Shown in pieces: positions 56,413 to 64,000 of a DNA stretch of 64,000 nucleotides (position 1 is its first letter; each line of letters opens with the position of its first letter). This DNA comes from Sinomonas sp. ASV486. GTDB taxonomy: Bacteria > Actinomycetota > Actinomycetes > Actinomycetales > Micrococcaceae. The position numbers and the translations under genes were made by a program. The notes below the pieces were generated by a model. That model was given only the letters and a program-made list of their open reading frames with translations. It was not told the DNA's origin and made no database searches. The stretch lies in NCBI RefSeq assembly GCF_030908215.1, contig NZ_JAVFJK010000001.1, forward strand, positions 1 to 64,000, read 5' to 3'.

Positions 56413-58107
56413 GTGAGTCCCCTCAGTTCTCTCGACGCCGCCCGCGAAGCAGTCTCCGAACTGCTCGCGGGCGGCGTCCGCTGTGTTGTTGTGTGCCCGG
56501 GCTCCCGGAGCGCACCCCTCGCGTACGCGCTCGCAGAGGCCGAGGGGAGGGGCCATCTGGAGCTTGTCGTGCGGATCGACGAGCGTGCGGGCGGCTTCAC
56601 TGCCCTCGGCGCGGCCCTCTCCTCGGGACGGCCGACGGCGGTCGTCACCACGAGCGGCTCGGCCGTCGGGAACCTCCTGCCCGCCGTCATGGAGGCCAAC
56701 CATGCCGAGGTCCCCCTCATCGTGCTCTCCGCCGACCGGCCCGAGGAACTCCACGGAACCGGCGCCAACCAGACCACCGAGCAGTTCGACCTCTTCGGCG
56801 AGCACGTGCGGTTCGCCGTGACGGTCGAGGCTGGCGCGTCGCCGTCGTCCTCCGTCCGGACGGCGGTCTCCGCGGCGACAGGGGTGCTCGAGGGCGTCCC
56901 CGCCGGACCGGCCCAGCTCAACCTGTGCTTCCGCGAGCCGCTCGTCCCCGAGGACGGATGGGAGCCACCGCTGAGCGGATGGGACCCTCCGCCCGTCCAG
57001 GAATACGCGTACCGGCGTCCGCCCGTGGCGGCGCTCAGCGGGCTTGAGCCGCGGCGCACGGTGGTCCTCGCGGGCCACGCCGCCGGGCCGATCGCTGAGG
57101 CGTTCGCCGCGGCGCATGGCCTTCCACTCCTGGCCGAGCCCAGCTCCAACGCCCGCTTCGGCGGGCACGCCGTCGGCCCCTACCGGCTCCTGCTCGACGG
57201 GCCGCCAGGAGACGTGATCGAGCGGGTCGTGCTGTTCGGCCGGCCCACGCTCTCCCGCCCGGTCACCGCGCTCCTCGCGCGTGAGGGCGTCCAGACCGCC
57301 CTGTACCACCCGCGCCCGGCGGCGTGGTTCCGTGAGGGGCGCCGCCGCGAACGCCTCGTGGCGGACCTCGACGTCCTCTCCGAGTTCGCGGGCCGCGGCG
57401 CCGAGGGCTGGCTGGACGCGTGGCTGCTTGCCGGTGCCGCGGCCCAGGAAGCGGTGGACCGAGTCATCGGCGCCCCGGGCGCCGCGCTCAGCGGCCCGCG
57501 TCTGGCCCAGCTCGTGTGGCAGAGTGCGAGGGGCCAGCTCATGCTCGGTTCCTCCAACGGGATCCGGGACGCCGACCTCGCCGCGGCCCCGCCCACCCTG
57601 CCCTGGGCACGCGTGTTCGCCAACCGCGGCCTCGCCGGCATCGACGGGACGGTGTCCACGGCCACCGGACTCTGGCTCGGCCGCCGCGTCGAGACCACGG
57701 TGTTCCTCGGCGACGTCACGCTCCTGCACGACGCCGGCGGGCTGCTCCTCGGCGAGGGGGAAGCCGAGCCCGACCTGCGCGTCGTCGTGCTCAACGACGC
57801 CGGCGGGGCGATCTTCGGGATTCTCGAACACGGACGGGTGGGCGGCGAGCCGGGCCGCCCGGGCGCGGCAGCCGCCGTCGAACGGCTCTTCGGCACGCCC
57901 CACCGTGCCGACCTCCGCGCGCTCGCCGCGGCGTACGGGATACGGCACACGATCGTGCGCACGACGGCGGAGGCCGCGGCCGCGCTGTCGGCTCCCCGGC
58001 GGGCGGGGCGCGAGATCGTCGAGGCGCGAGTGGACAGGACCGGGCTGCGCGGATTGCACGCCCGGATCCGCGCGGCGGTGGCAGACGCCGTGGGCGTCAC
58101 CTCCTGA
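56413..58107 (+). CDS. menD: SEPHCHC synthase MenD
   Basis: Thiamine-diphosphate enzyme adding 2-oxoglutarate-derived succinyl to isochorismate in menaquinone synthesis. 564 residues. N-terminal: CVVVCPGSRSAPLAYALAEA and RIDERAGGFTALGAAL; ThDP part: NRGLAGIDGTVSTATGLWLG and VVVLNDAGGAIFGILEHGR. GTG at 56413 preceded by a TACGAT box 6 nt away, so leaderless mRNA is likely. It diverges from the glucosidase gene by 96 bp and is followed by a repeat block. Confidence 0.95.
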   Translation: MSPLSSLDAAREAVSELLAGGVRCVVVCPGSRSAPLAYALAEAEGRGHLELVVRIDERAGGFTALGAALSSGRPTAVVTTSGSAVGNLLPAVMEANHAEVPLIVLSADRPEELHGTGANQTTEQFDLFGEHVRFAVTVEAGASPSSSVRTAVSAATGVLEGVPAGPAQLNLCFREPLVPEDGWEPPLSGWDPPPVQEYAYRRPPVAALSGLEPRRTVVLAGHAAGPIAEAFAAAHGLPLLAEPSSNARFGGHAVGPYRLLLDGPPGDVIERVVLFGRPTLSRPVTALLAREGVQTALYHPRPAAWFREGRRRERLVADLDVLSEFAGRGAEGWLDAWLLAGAAAQEAVDRVIGAPGAALSGPRLAQLVWQSARGQLMLGSSNGIRDADLAAAPPTLPWARVFANRGLAGIDGTVSTATGLWLGRRVETTVFLGDVTLLHDAGGLLLGEGEAEPDLRVVVLNDAGGAIFGILEHGRVGGEPGRPGAAAAVERLFGTPHRADLRALAAAYGIRHTIVRTTAEAAAALSAPRRAGREIVEARVDRTGLRGLHARIRAAVADAVGVTS

Positions 58108-58110
58108 TGA

Positions 58111-58255
58111 GGGGTCACCTCTCGGCGTTGCGGAGTCAGGTGTCAACGTTGCGGAGTCACTTCTCAATGTTGCGGGGGCACGTGTCTAGGACGGGCGTTC
58201 TCTGCTTTAGAAAGGTGACCCCGCATCGCAGGGAGGTGACCCCGCATCTGGTGGG
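58111..58255. repeat. 21-bp repeat block between menD and the amino-acid ABC operon
   Basis: Degenerate units GGGGTCACCTCTC / GGAGTCA... start at 58111, 58132, 58153 and 58174 (exact 21-bp steps). After a 20-bp break, two inverted units GGTGACCCCGCATC start at 58214 and 58235, also 21 bp apart and identical to units after mtlD. Here the flanking genes are co-directional. The rest of the 336-bp gap (58256-58443) holds a TTGACA at 58412-58417 without a clear -10 and no gene. Confidence 0.82.
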
Positions 58256-58443
58256 AGGTGTGGGCATCGTCTGTCATCCCGGACGGCACGCCGGCCTTCG
58301 GGGCTTGATTCCCTCGCCTGCATGTTGTCCAATAGTGAAACAGAAGTTGCCTGTGATGCACATCTCATCCGGCCGGTGGCAGGGGTAGGATTGGACGTCG
58401 CACTAGCACTCTTGACATATACCTCACAAGTAAAGGCAGAGAT

Positions 58444-59382
58444 ATGACTTTCTCCGCGAAGCTCGCGGCCAAGGGCGCAACCGTCCTCGCTGTCGGCGCT
58501 CTGGCACTCACCGCCTGCACGAACGCCTCCGAGACCGGCGGCGCTAAGCCCTCAGGCACGTCCTCCGCGGCGGCCTCGTTCGACCCGAGCAGCGTGGCCA
58601 AGGACGACTCGCTCGCTTCGCAGGTCCCTGCCGCGATCAAGTCCAAGGGCACCCTCGTGATCGGCTCCGACACGACGTATGCCCCGGCGGAGTTCCTGGG
58701 CGGTGCGGACAACCACACCGCGATGGGCTACGACGTGGACATCGCCAAGGCGATCGCCGCGACGCTGGGCCTCAAGGCCGACGTCCAGACTGCGGAGTTC
58801 ACCGGCATCCTCCCGGCGCTCGGCCCGAAGTACGACCTCGGCATCAGCTCCTTCACGATCACGAAGGAGCGTCTTCAGGCGGTCAACTTCGTGAGCTACT
58901 TCAACGCCGGCGTCTCGTGGGCCGTCCAGAAGGGCAACCCGAAGAAGTTCTCGACCGATGACGTGTGCGGGAAGTCCATCGGCGTCCAGACCGGAACCAC
59001 CGAGGCCGACGAGGTCAAGGCCCTCAGCGACAAGTGCACGGCCGGCGGCAAGACGGCGATCAACATCGTGACCCTCGATAAGCAGACGGACCTCAACACC
59101 CGTCTCGTCAACGGCGCCATTGACGCGATGTCCGCAGACTCGCCCGTGGTCGCCTACGCGATCCAGCAGACGAACGGCTCGCTCGAGAAGGTCGGCGAGA
59201 CCACTGAGGTCGCGCCTGAGGGCATTGCCGTTGCCAAGGGCGACACCGCGCTGGCCGACCTGATCCAGAAGACGATGACCAAGCTCATCGCCGACGGCAG
59301 CTACAAGAAGATCCTCGACGGGTGGAACAACTCCGACGGCGCCGTCACGAAGTCTGAAGTCAACCCGTCTGTTTCCTCGTGA
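58444..59382 (+). CDS. Amino-acid ABC transporter substrate-binding lipoprotein
   Basis: 312-residue family 3 solute-binding protein (glutamate/polar amino-acid type). Lipoprotein signal with lipobox LTAC (Cys at about residue 25) and a Ser/Gly-rich spacer. Mature motifs: KGTLVIGSDTTYAPAEFLG, GYDVDIAKAIAATLGLK and SFTITKERLQAVNF. Ligand not fixed. First of three genes with 4-bp overlaps. Ribosome-site sequence is weak (AAAGGCAGAG). Confidence 0.92.
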   Translation: MTFSAKLAAKGATVLAVGALALTACTNASETGGAKPSGTSSAAASFDPSSVAKDDSLASQVPAAIKSKGTLVIGSDTTYAPAEFLGGADNHTAMGYDVDIAKAIAATLGLKADVQTAEFTGILPALGPKYDLGISSFTITKERLQAVNFVSYFNAGVSWAVQKGNPKKFSTDDVCGKSIGVQTGTTEADEVKALSDKCTAGGKTAINIVTLDKQTDLNTRLVNGAIDAMSADSPVVAYAIQQTNGSLEKVGETTEVAPEGIAVAKGDTALADLIQKTMTKLIADGSYKKILDGWNNSDGAVTKSEVNPSVSS

Positions 59383-60389
59383 CCACCATGACTACACATC
59401 GGATGGAAACCCCTGAGGCCGTGAAGGGCGGCGCGCCGGAGCTGCTCAAGGCTGTCCCGGTGCGCCACCCGTGGCGGTGGGTCGGCGCTGCCGTCATCCT
59501 GATCCTCGTGGCCCTGACCGTCCAGAGCCTTGCGACGAACCCGAATTTCCACTGGGACACGTTCGCGCTGTACGTCCTGGATGTGAACATCATCCGGGGC
59601 GTGGGCTGGACGCTGCTCCTGACGGTCCTGTCGATGGTGATTGCGATCGTGCTGGCGATCCTTCTGGCGTTCATGCGGCAGTCGGACAACCCGATCTTCC
59701 GCTGGTCTGCCTGGTTCTGGGTGTGGTTCTTCCGCGGCACCCCGGTGTACACCCAGCTGATCTTCTGGGGCCTGGTCTCGGTGCTCTACCCGAAGCTGAG
59801 CGTTGGGGTGCCGTTCGGTCCCGAGCTGTTCGCCTTCACGACGCAGGACCTGCTGAACGCGTTCTGGGCGGCCGTGCTGGGCTTGGGCCTCAACGAGTCC
59901 GCGTACCTGGCGGAGATCTTCCGTGCCGGGCTGAAGTCCGTGGACAAGGGCCAGATGGAGGCCGCCGAGGCCCTCGGGATGCGCAACGGCAAGATCATGT
60001 GGCGCATCATCCTTCCCCAGGCCATGCGCATCATCGTGCCACCGACGGGCAACGAGACGATCGGCATGCTCAAGACGACCTCCCTCGTCCTGGCCGTGCC
60101 GTTCACACTGGACCTGACGTTCGTCTCGAACACCCTGGCCAACCGCACGTACCTGCCCATTCCGCTGCTCATCGTTGCGGCCTTCTGGTACCTGCTGGTC
60201 ACGAGCGTGCTCATGGTGGGCCAGCACTACATCGAGAAGTACTACGGCAAGGGCGTGGACAACCTCGCCCAGGCCCCGGTCAACGCGGCGGCGGCCAAGG
60301 CCGCCGGGGCAGGCTTGGGTCCCGCATCGCAGACCATGCCCGGCGGCCCGACCGTGGCCGGCAAGGACATCGAGGAGAGCGGACGATGA
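59379..60389 (+). CDS. Amino-acid ABC transporter permease
   Basis: 336-residue His/Glu/Gln-type membrane permease. Helices begin at [20 protein letters not shown]; the docking loop is [20 protein letters not shown] followed by [18 protein letters not shown] ~45-residue Ala/Gly-rich C-terminal tail follows the last helix. GTG at 59379 overlaps the upstream stop; in-frame ATGs at 59388 and 59403 are alternatives. Confidence 0.92.
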   Translation: MTTMTTHRMETPEAVKGGAPELLKAVPVRHPWRWVGAAVILILVALTVQSLATNPNFHWDTFALYVLDVNIIRGVGWTLLLTVLSMVIAIVLAILLAFMRQSDNPIFRWSAWFWVWFFRGTPVYTQLIFWGLVSVLYPKLSVGVPFGPELFAFTTQDLLNAFWAAVLGLGLNESAYLAEIFRAGLKSVDKGQMEAAEALGMRNGKIMWRIILPQAMRIIVPPTGNETIGMLKTTSLVLAVPFTLDLTFVSNTLANRTYLPIPLLIVAAFWYLLVTSVLMVGQHYIEKYYGKGVDNLAQAPVNAAAAKAAGAGLGPASQTMPGGPTVAGKDIEESGR

Positions 60390-61192
60390 GCGCACCAGCT
60401 CCCGAGAACACAAAACGCCTCCGTCCCGGGGCCAGGGAACTCGTCCGGATCGAGGGCGTGCACAAGTACTTCGGCCAGCACCACGTGCTGCGCGGGATCG
60501 ACATGAGCGTCAAGTCCGGCGAGGTGGCGGTGCTCATCGGACCCTCTGGGTCCGGCAAGTCCACCCTCCTGCGCTGCATCAACCACCTCGAGACGATCAG
60601 CGCCGGCCGGATTGCGGTCGACGGCGAGCTCATCGGCTACCGCGAGCACGGCGGCAAGCTCCACGAGCTTACGGTCAAGGACATCGCCCGCCAGCGCCGC
60701 AACATCGGCATGGTGTTCCAGCGCTTCAACCTGTTCGGCCACAAGACCGCCCTCGAGAACGTCATCGAGGCCCCGATCCAGGTCAAGGGCCAGGACCGGG
60801 CTGCCGCCCGGAAGCGGGGGCTCGAGCTCCTCGACCGGGTCGGCCTGTCAGAGCGGGCCGGGCACTACCCGGCCCAGCTCTCCGGCGGCCAGCAGCAGCG
60901 TGTGGCGATCGCCCGTGCCCTGGCGATGGATCCCGAGCTCATGCTCTTCGACGAGCCCACCTCGGCCCTGGATCCCGAGCTCGTCGGCGATGTGCTCAAC
61001 GTCATGAAGGACCTCGCGAAGTCTGGTATGACCATGATCGTCGTGACGCACGAGATCGGGTTCGCCCGTGAGGTCGGGGACACCCTGACGTTCATGGACG
61101 GCGGCGTGGTGGTCGAGTCGGGCAACCCCCGTGACGTCATCGCCAATCCGCAGCACGAGCGGACCCAGGCGTTCCTGAGCAAGGTCCTCTAA
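60386..61192 (+). CDS. Amino-acid ABC transporter ATP-binding protein
   Basis: 268-residue ATPase (GlnQ/GltL type) powering the importer. Walker [22 protein letters not shown]-loop [16 protein letters not shown], signature [15 protein letters not shown], Walker [13 protein letters not shown] and H-switch [11 protein letters not shown] are intact. A ~15-residue insert ([12 protein letters not shown]) lies before the Q-loop. ATG inside the permease stop. Followed at once by a 21-bp-stem terminator. Confidence 0.95.
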   Translation: MSAPAPENTKRLRPGARELVRIEGVHKYFGQHHVLRGIDMSVKSGEVAVLIGPSGSGKSTLLRCINHLETISAGRIAVDGELIGYREHGGKLHELTVKDIARQRRNIGMVFQRFNLFGHKTALENVIEAPIQVKGQDRAAARKRGLELLDRVGLSERAGHYPAQLSGGQQQRVAIARALAMDPELMLFDEPTSALDPELVGDVLNVMKDLAKSGMTMIVVTHEIGFAREVGDTLTFMDGGVVVESGNPRDVIANPQHERTQAFLSKVL

Positions 61193-61194
61193 GA

Positions 61195-61261
61195 CCAGAG
61201 ACCCCGCAACGGCTCGCCAGAGACCCCACAACGGACCTGATCCGTTGTGGGGTCTCTGGCG
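61195..61261. terminator. Perfect 21-bp hairpin between ABC operon and menF
   Basis: Arms 61215-61235 and 61241-61261 are exact reverse complements with loop CCTGA. An extra left-arm copy begins at 61195, 22 bp before the next (61217). The sequence belongs to the 22-bp family at 31318. It touches the menF stop codon, so it serves both convergent genes. Confidence 0.85.
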
Positions 61262-62683
61262 CTAGCGCTCGATGCCGAGCGCCTCGAGCATCGGACGGAA
61301 CTTGGCCCACGTCTCGGCGAGCTCCACCGCGGGCTGGGAACCCTCGACGATCCCGCACCCGGCGTACAGCCGCATCGCCGTCGGCGACTCGATGACCCCG
61401 CCGCGCAGCGCGATGCCCCATTCTCCGTTCCCGGCGGCGTCGAGCCAGCCCACGGGCCCCGCATACGGCCCGCGGTCCATGGCTTCGAGCTCCCGGATCA
61501 GCGCCCCCGCGACCGAGGTCGGCGTGCCGCACACGGCCGCGGTGGGATGCAGCGCATTGACGAGCGCGAGAGAGGTCGGCACATGCCCCTCGACGTCGGC
61601 GAGCTCCGCCTTGACGTCCGAGGCGAGGTGGAACACGTTGGGCAGCTCGAGGATGAACGGTTCGTCGTGTGCGTTCATGGCCTCCGAGAACGGTTCGAGG
61701 GCCGAGGTGAGCGACTGGATCGCGATCTCGTGCTCGTGCCGCTGCTTGGGCGAGCCAGCCAGGACGCGTTCGGCGTAGTTCTCGCCCTTGCCGTTGGCCT
61801 CGCGCCGGTCGAGCGTGCCCGCGAGCACGCGGGCCTGCGCCGTCCGACCCTCGACCTGGATGAGCATCTCCGGAGTCGCGCCGACCAGCCCGTCGACGCC
61901 GTACACCCACGTGTCCCAGTACGCCGCCCCGAGCCGCCGCAGCACCTCGTGCCGCTCGATCGGAGCGCCGTGCGTGACGACGATGTCCCTCGCCAGCACG
62001 AGCTTCTCGAGGTCGCCCGCGGAGATCCTCGCGACGCCGGCGGAGACCGCGTCCATCCACCGCTGCTCGCCGAGCGCGCCGGGGCCGAGCGTGACTGGCC
62101 CGTGCAGGGTCGTCTCGGGGAACCCTGGGCCGGCCGCAGCCGTCTCAGGTCCGGCGCCCCCGCGGACCGCGCCGTCGCCCGCGGAGTCCGCGTGCGCCGT
62201 CGTGCCTCCGGAAAGCTGGTTCGCCGCGCCGGTGCGGGACGCGAGCACGCGCACGACGGCGGCCCGCACCTCGGGTTCGCTGGGCTCGCGGCCGTCGTTG
62301 GTCACGAGCGTGGCCCATCCGCGGCCATCACGGATGCCGATCACGAGCTCCGGCACGATGAGCCGCGACAGGTAGCGCGATGTCTTGGAGAACGCGAAGC
62401 TGCCGAACGCGAGGAGGCCGGTGCCGGGATGCTGCACGGGATCGGTGATGCAGGCGTCGAGGGTGACCTGCTTCCACCACGCCTCGGCCTCGATGAACCG
62501 TTCAGGCCCGGTGACGCTGAAGCGGGCCGCCTCGCCGAATCCGACCTGCCCCTCGCCGCGACGAATCCAGCAGTACGCGTCCGGTGCGGTGAGGCATGTG
62601 CCCAGATCTGCGGTGCCCAGACCGTCGGTGCCCTGATCGACCGTGCCCAGATCGATCGTGAGGGCGCGCAAGGGATGCTTCAT
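61262..62683 (-). CDS. menF: Isochorismate synthase
   Basis: 473-residue chorismate-binding enzyme that opens menaquinone synthesis. Core blocks: [70 protein letters not shown] and [16 protein letters not shown], with the usual Glu and Lys residues. Near the N-terminus (about residues 13-32) a five-residue repeat [20 protein letters not shown] is encoded by a 15-bp minisatellite and is not a family feature. TACTCT lies 9 nt before the ATG. Confidence 0.93.
   Translation of the reverse strand: MKHPLRALTIDLGTVDQGTDGLGTADLGTCLTAPDAYCWIRRGEGQVGFGEAARFSVTGPERFIEAEAWWKQVTLDACITDPVQHPGTGLLAFGSFAFSKTSRYLSRLIVPELVIGIRDGRGWATLVTNDGREPSEPEVRAAVVRVLASRTGAANQLSGGTTAHADSAGDGAVRGGAGPETAAAGPGFPETTLHGPVTLGPGALGEQRWMDAVSAGVARISAGDLEKLVLARDIVVTHGAPIERHEVLRRLGAAYWDTWVYGVDGLVGATPEMLIQVEGRTAQARVLAGTLDRREANGKGENYAERVLAGSPKQRHEHEIAIQSLTSALEPFSEAMNAHDEPFILELPNVFHLASDVKAELADVEGHVPTSLALVNALHPTAAVCGTPTSVAGALIRELEAMDRGPYAGPVGWLDAAGNGEWGIALRGGVIESPTAMRLYAGCGIVEGSQPAVELAETWAKFRPMLEALGIER
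62598..62657 (-). repeat. 15-bp minisatellite in the menF 5' end
   Basis: GTGCCC units start at 62598, 62613, 62628 and 62643, an exact 15-bp step, in frame within menF (minus strand). Confidence 0.85.
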
Positions 62684-62908
62684 GATGGATCAAGAGTACG
62701 CGGTCGGGACACGTGGCCGACGGCGTGCGCTGCTTGCGCGCCGCGGGAGACGGCAGGACGCCATCCGGGCATGCCGTGCAGGCCCGGGCCCCGACGTCGG
62801 GCCGTCGCTGGTGGGTAATTCTGCGGCCAAGGAGGTGGCTGGTGCCTTCCGCGCAGCGGAGGACGCGGCTCGGTGCGCCGAAGGTCCTTCTGCGGTTCTG
62901 AAGTTTGG

Positions 62909-62914
62909 CAGAAT
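62909..62914 (+). promoter_or_regulatory. -10-like box before menG
   Basis: CAGAAT, 7 nt before the preferred GTG at 62922. The 238-bp gap back to menF shows no gene; an open frame runs through it but lacks start signals. Confidence 0.3.
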
Positions 62915-62921
62915 GGTGCGG

Positions 62922-63704
62922 GTGAGCAGCGCAGGCAAGAGGGCAACCCTCCAGAAGCGGCCCGACGAGGTCGCCACCATGTTCGACGAGGTGGCGCCCC
63001 GATACGACGTCATGAATGACCTCCTCTCGCTCGGCCAGACGCGCCGGTGGCGCAAGATCGTGCTCGACGCGGTCGACGCCGCCCCGGGACAGCGCGTCCT
63101 CGACCTCGCCGCCGGGACGGGAACCTCGTCCGAGCCCTACGCCGACGCGGGTGTGGACGTCGTCGCGTGCGACTTCTCCCTAGGCATGCTGCGTGTGGGC
63201 AAGCGCCGCCGTCCCGACATCGACTTCATCGCCGGGGACGCGACGAACCTGCCCTTCGCGGACAACTCCTTCGACGCCGTCACGATCAGCTTCGGCCTGC
63301 GCAACGTCAACGACCCGAAGAAGGCCCTGAGCGAGATGCTGCGCGTGGCAAAGCCGGGTGGGCGGATCGTCATCGCGGAGTTCTCGACGCCGACCAACCC
63401 GCTCTGGCGCACCATGTACATCGAGTACCTCATGCGCGCGCTCCCCGAGGTGGCCCGCCGTGCGTCCTCGAACCCGGACGCCTATGTGTACCTCGCCGAG
63501 TCGATCCGCGCGTGGCCGGACCAGGACAACCTCGCCGCGTGGCTCGCCGACGCAGGCTGGGGCGACGTCACCTACCGCAACCTCTCCGGCGGGATCGTCG
63601 CCGTGCACCGGGCCCACAAGCCCGCTGCACGCGATCCTTCCCACGCTCCGGGCGGCATGCTGCCGGCCAAGCTCCGCCGTGCCCGCCGCACGGCGGGGCA
63701 CTGA
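62922..63704 (+). CDS. menG: Demethylmenaquinone methyltransferase
   Basis: SAM-dependent C-methyltransferase for the last ring step of menaquinone synthesis (UbiE/MenG). About 260 residues. [20 protein letters not shown] is the family opening; SAM motif I is [19 protein letters not shown], followed by [20 protein letters not shown] and [20 protein letters not shown]. The start could be GTG 62922 (chosen, leaderless-like), GTG 62916 or ATG 62913; the last lies within the -10-like box. A basic tail ends the protein. Confidence 0.93.
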   Translation: MSSAGKRATLQKRPDEVATMFDEVAPRYDVMNDLLSLGQTRRWRKIVLDAVDAAPGQRVLDLAAGTGTSSEPYADAGVDVVACDFSLGMLRVGKRRRPDIDFIAGDATNLPFADNSFDAVTISFGLRNVNDPKKALSEMLRVAKPGGRIVIAEFSTPTNPLWRTMYIEYLMRALPEVARRASSNPDAYVYLAESIRAWPDQDNLAAWLADAGWGDVTYRNLSGGIVAVHRAHKPAARDPSHAPGGMLPAKLRRARRTAGH

Positions 63705-63723
63705 CGGCCAGCCCACGTCCGGT

Positions 63724-64000
63724 ATGGAAGTCCTCGTCATCGGAGCCGGCCCCGCCGGCTCGACCGCAGCTCACTACCTCGCGCGCTCCGGCGTGCCCGT
63801 CACAGTCCTCGAGAAGACCAGCTTCCCCCGCGAGAAGGTCTGCGGAGACGGGCTCACGCCCCGAGCCGTCCGCGAGGTCCAGCTCCTCGGCCTCCCGCAC
63901 GCGCCCCAGGACGGCTGGCGCCGCAACCGCGGCCTGCGGCTCATCGCGGGCGGCCGCAGCCTCGAGCTGCCGTGGCCGGACCTGGACGACTTCCCGGATT
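63724..64000 (+). CDS. Geranylgeranyl-reductase-family FAD oxidoreductase (partial, 5' part)
   Basis: Open to the window edge; 92 residues visible. MEVLVIGAGPAGSTAAHYLA is the FAD-binding GxGxxG motif, followed by VTVLEKTSFPREKVCGDGLT, the conserved PxxKxCGxG stretch of geranylgeranyl reductases. 19 bp after menG, so probably co-transcribed. By context it may saturate the menaquinone side chain (MenJ-like), as known in mycobacteria; this is inference. Confidence 0.85.
   Translation, partial: MEVLVIGAGPAGSTAAHYLARSGVPVTVLEKTSFPREKVCGDGLTPRAVREVQLLGLPHAPQDGWRRNRGLRLIAGGRSLELPWPDLDDFPD

Noticed and set aside
56317-58167. N-terminal extension of the glucosidase frame running opposite menD
   Set aside because: The frame stays open but menD occupies the plus strand, and the glucosidase family start motif follows the ATG at 56316.
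62643-62921. In-frame upstream extension of menG, or a separate small gene in the menF-menG gap
   Set aside because: No ribosome site, Arg/Ala-rich low-information sequence, and the menG family opening starts after 62922.

Overview
This 64 kb window is a high-GC chromosomal segment (most genes look close to 70% G+C, with many GTG starts and strong third-position G/C) from an actinomycete. Gene content (mannitol PTS, PaaABCDE phenylacetate oxidation, men genes, oligopeptidase B, Pta-AckA, a bkd-type 2-oxoacid dehydrogenase) and protein sequence style point to the Micrococcaceae (Arthrobacter/Sinomonas type); this is inference. There are 52 protein genes, no tRNA or rRNA, no insertion sequence, no CRISPR array and no phage.

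Layout. 1-6 kb: PTS enzyme I (ptsI, minus) diverges from a TetR regulator followed by mtlA and mtlD (mannitol uptake and oxidation); near-identical palindromes sit in both divergent promoters. 6-9 kb: a DUF427 protein and a secreted phosphoesterase. 9-12 kb (minus): paaI, paaK and a PaaR-like TetR gene. 12-17 kb: pta-ackA and an amino-acid permease. 17-20.7 kb: oligopeptidase B and an LCP-family envelope protein. 20.9-26.5 kb: PqqD-like protein, HPr-kinase-like P-loop protein, BY-kinase, low-molecular-weight tyrosine phosphatase and signal peptidase I, which looks like an envelope/glycan block. 26.5-31.3 kb: paaABCDE plus an enoyl-CoA hydratase, with the same operator type as paaI. 31.5-39.2 kb: a membrane-anchored protein, glutamate decarboxylase, an Lrp regulator divergent from E1a-E1b-E2, and an MBL hydrolase. 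39.2-44.3 kb: a MinD/ParA-like ATPase, an MFS permease and tandem PAP2 phosphatases. 44.4-51.6 kb: a sugar ABC importer lacking its ATPase, a GH32 fructosidase, an atypical low-GC orphan gene, and a LacI regulator with matching operators at both ends. 51.7-64 kb: M50-like protease, menC, a GH63-type glucosidase, menD, an amino-acid ABC importer, menF, menG and the start of a geranylgeranyl-reductase-type gene (menaquinone synthesis).

Most distinctive signal: short tandem arrays with an almost exact 21-bp period and a GGTGAC core recur across the window. They lie mainly between convergent genes, where some form long perfect hairpins, and the same repeat also occurs twice, once in each DNA orientation, in frame inside the two interdomain linkers of the E2 acyltransferase gene. 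A second, 22-bp family (GGGGTCTCTGGCG core) behaves as tandem terminator stems. Separate 15-bp minisatellites occur in menF and upstream of the PqqD-like gene. Several genes also show a TAnnnT box 6-8 nt before their start codon, consistent with leaderless mRNAs.
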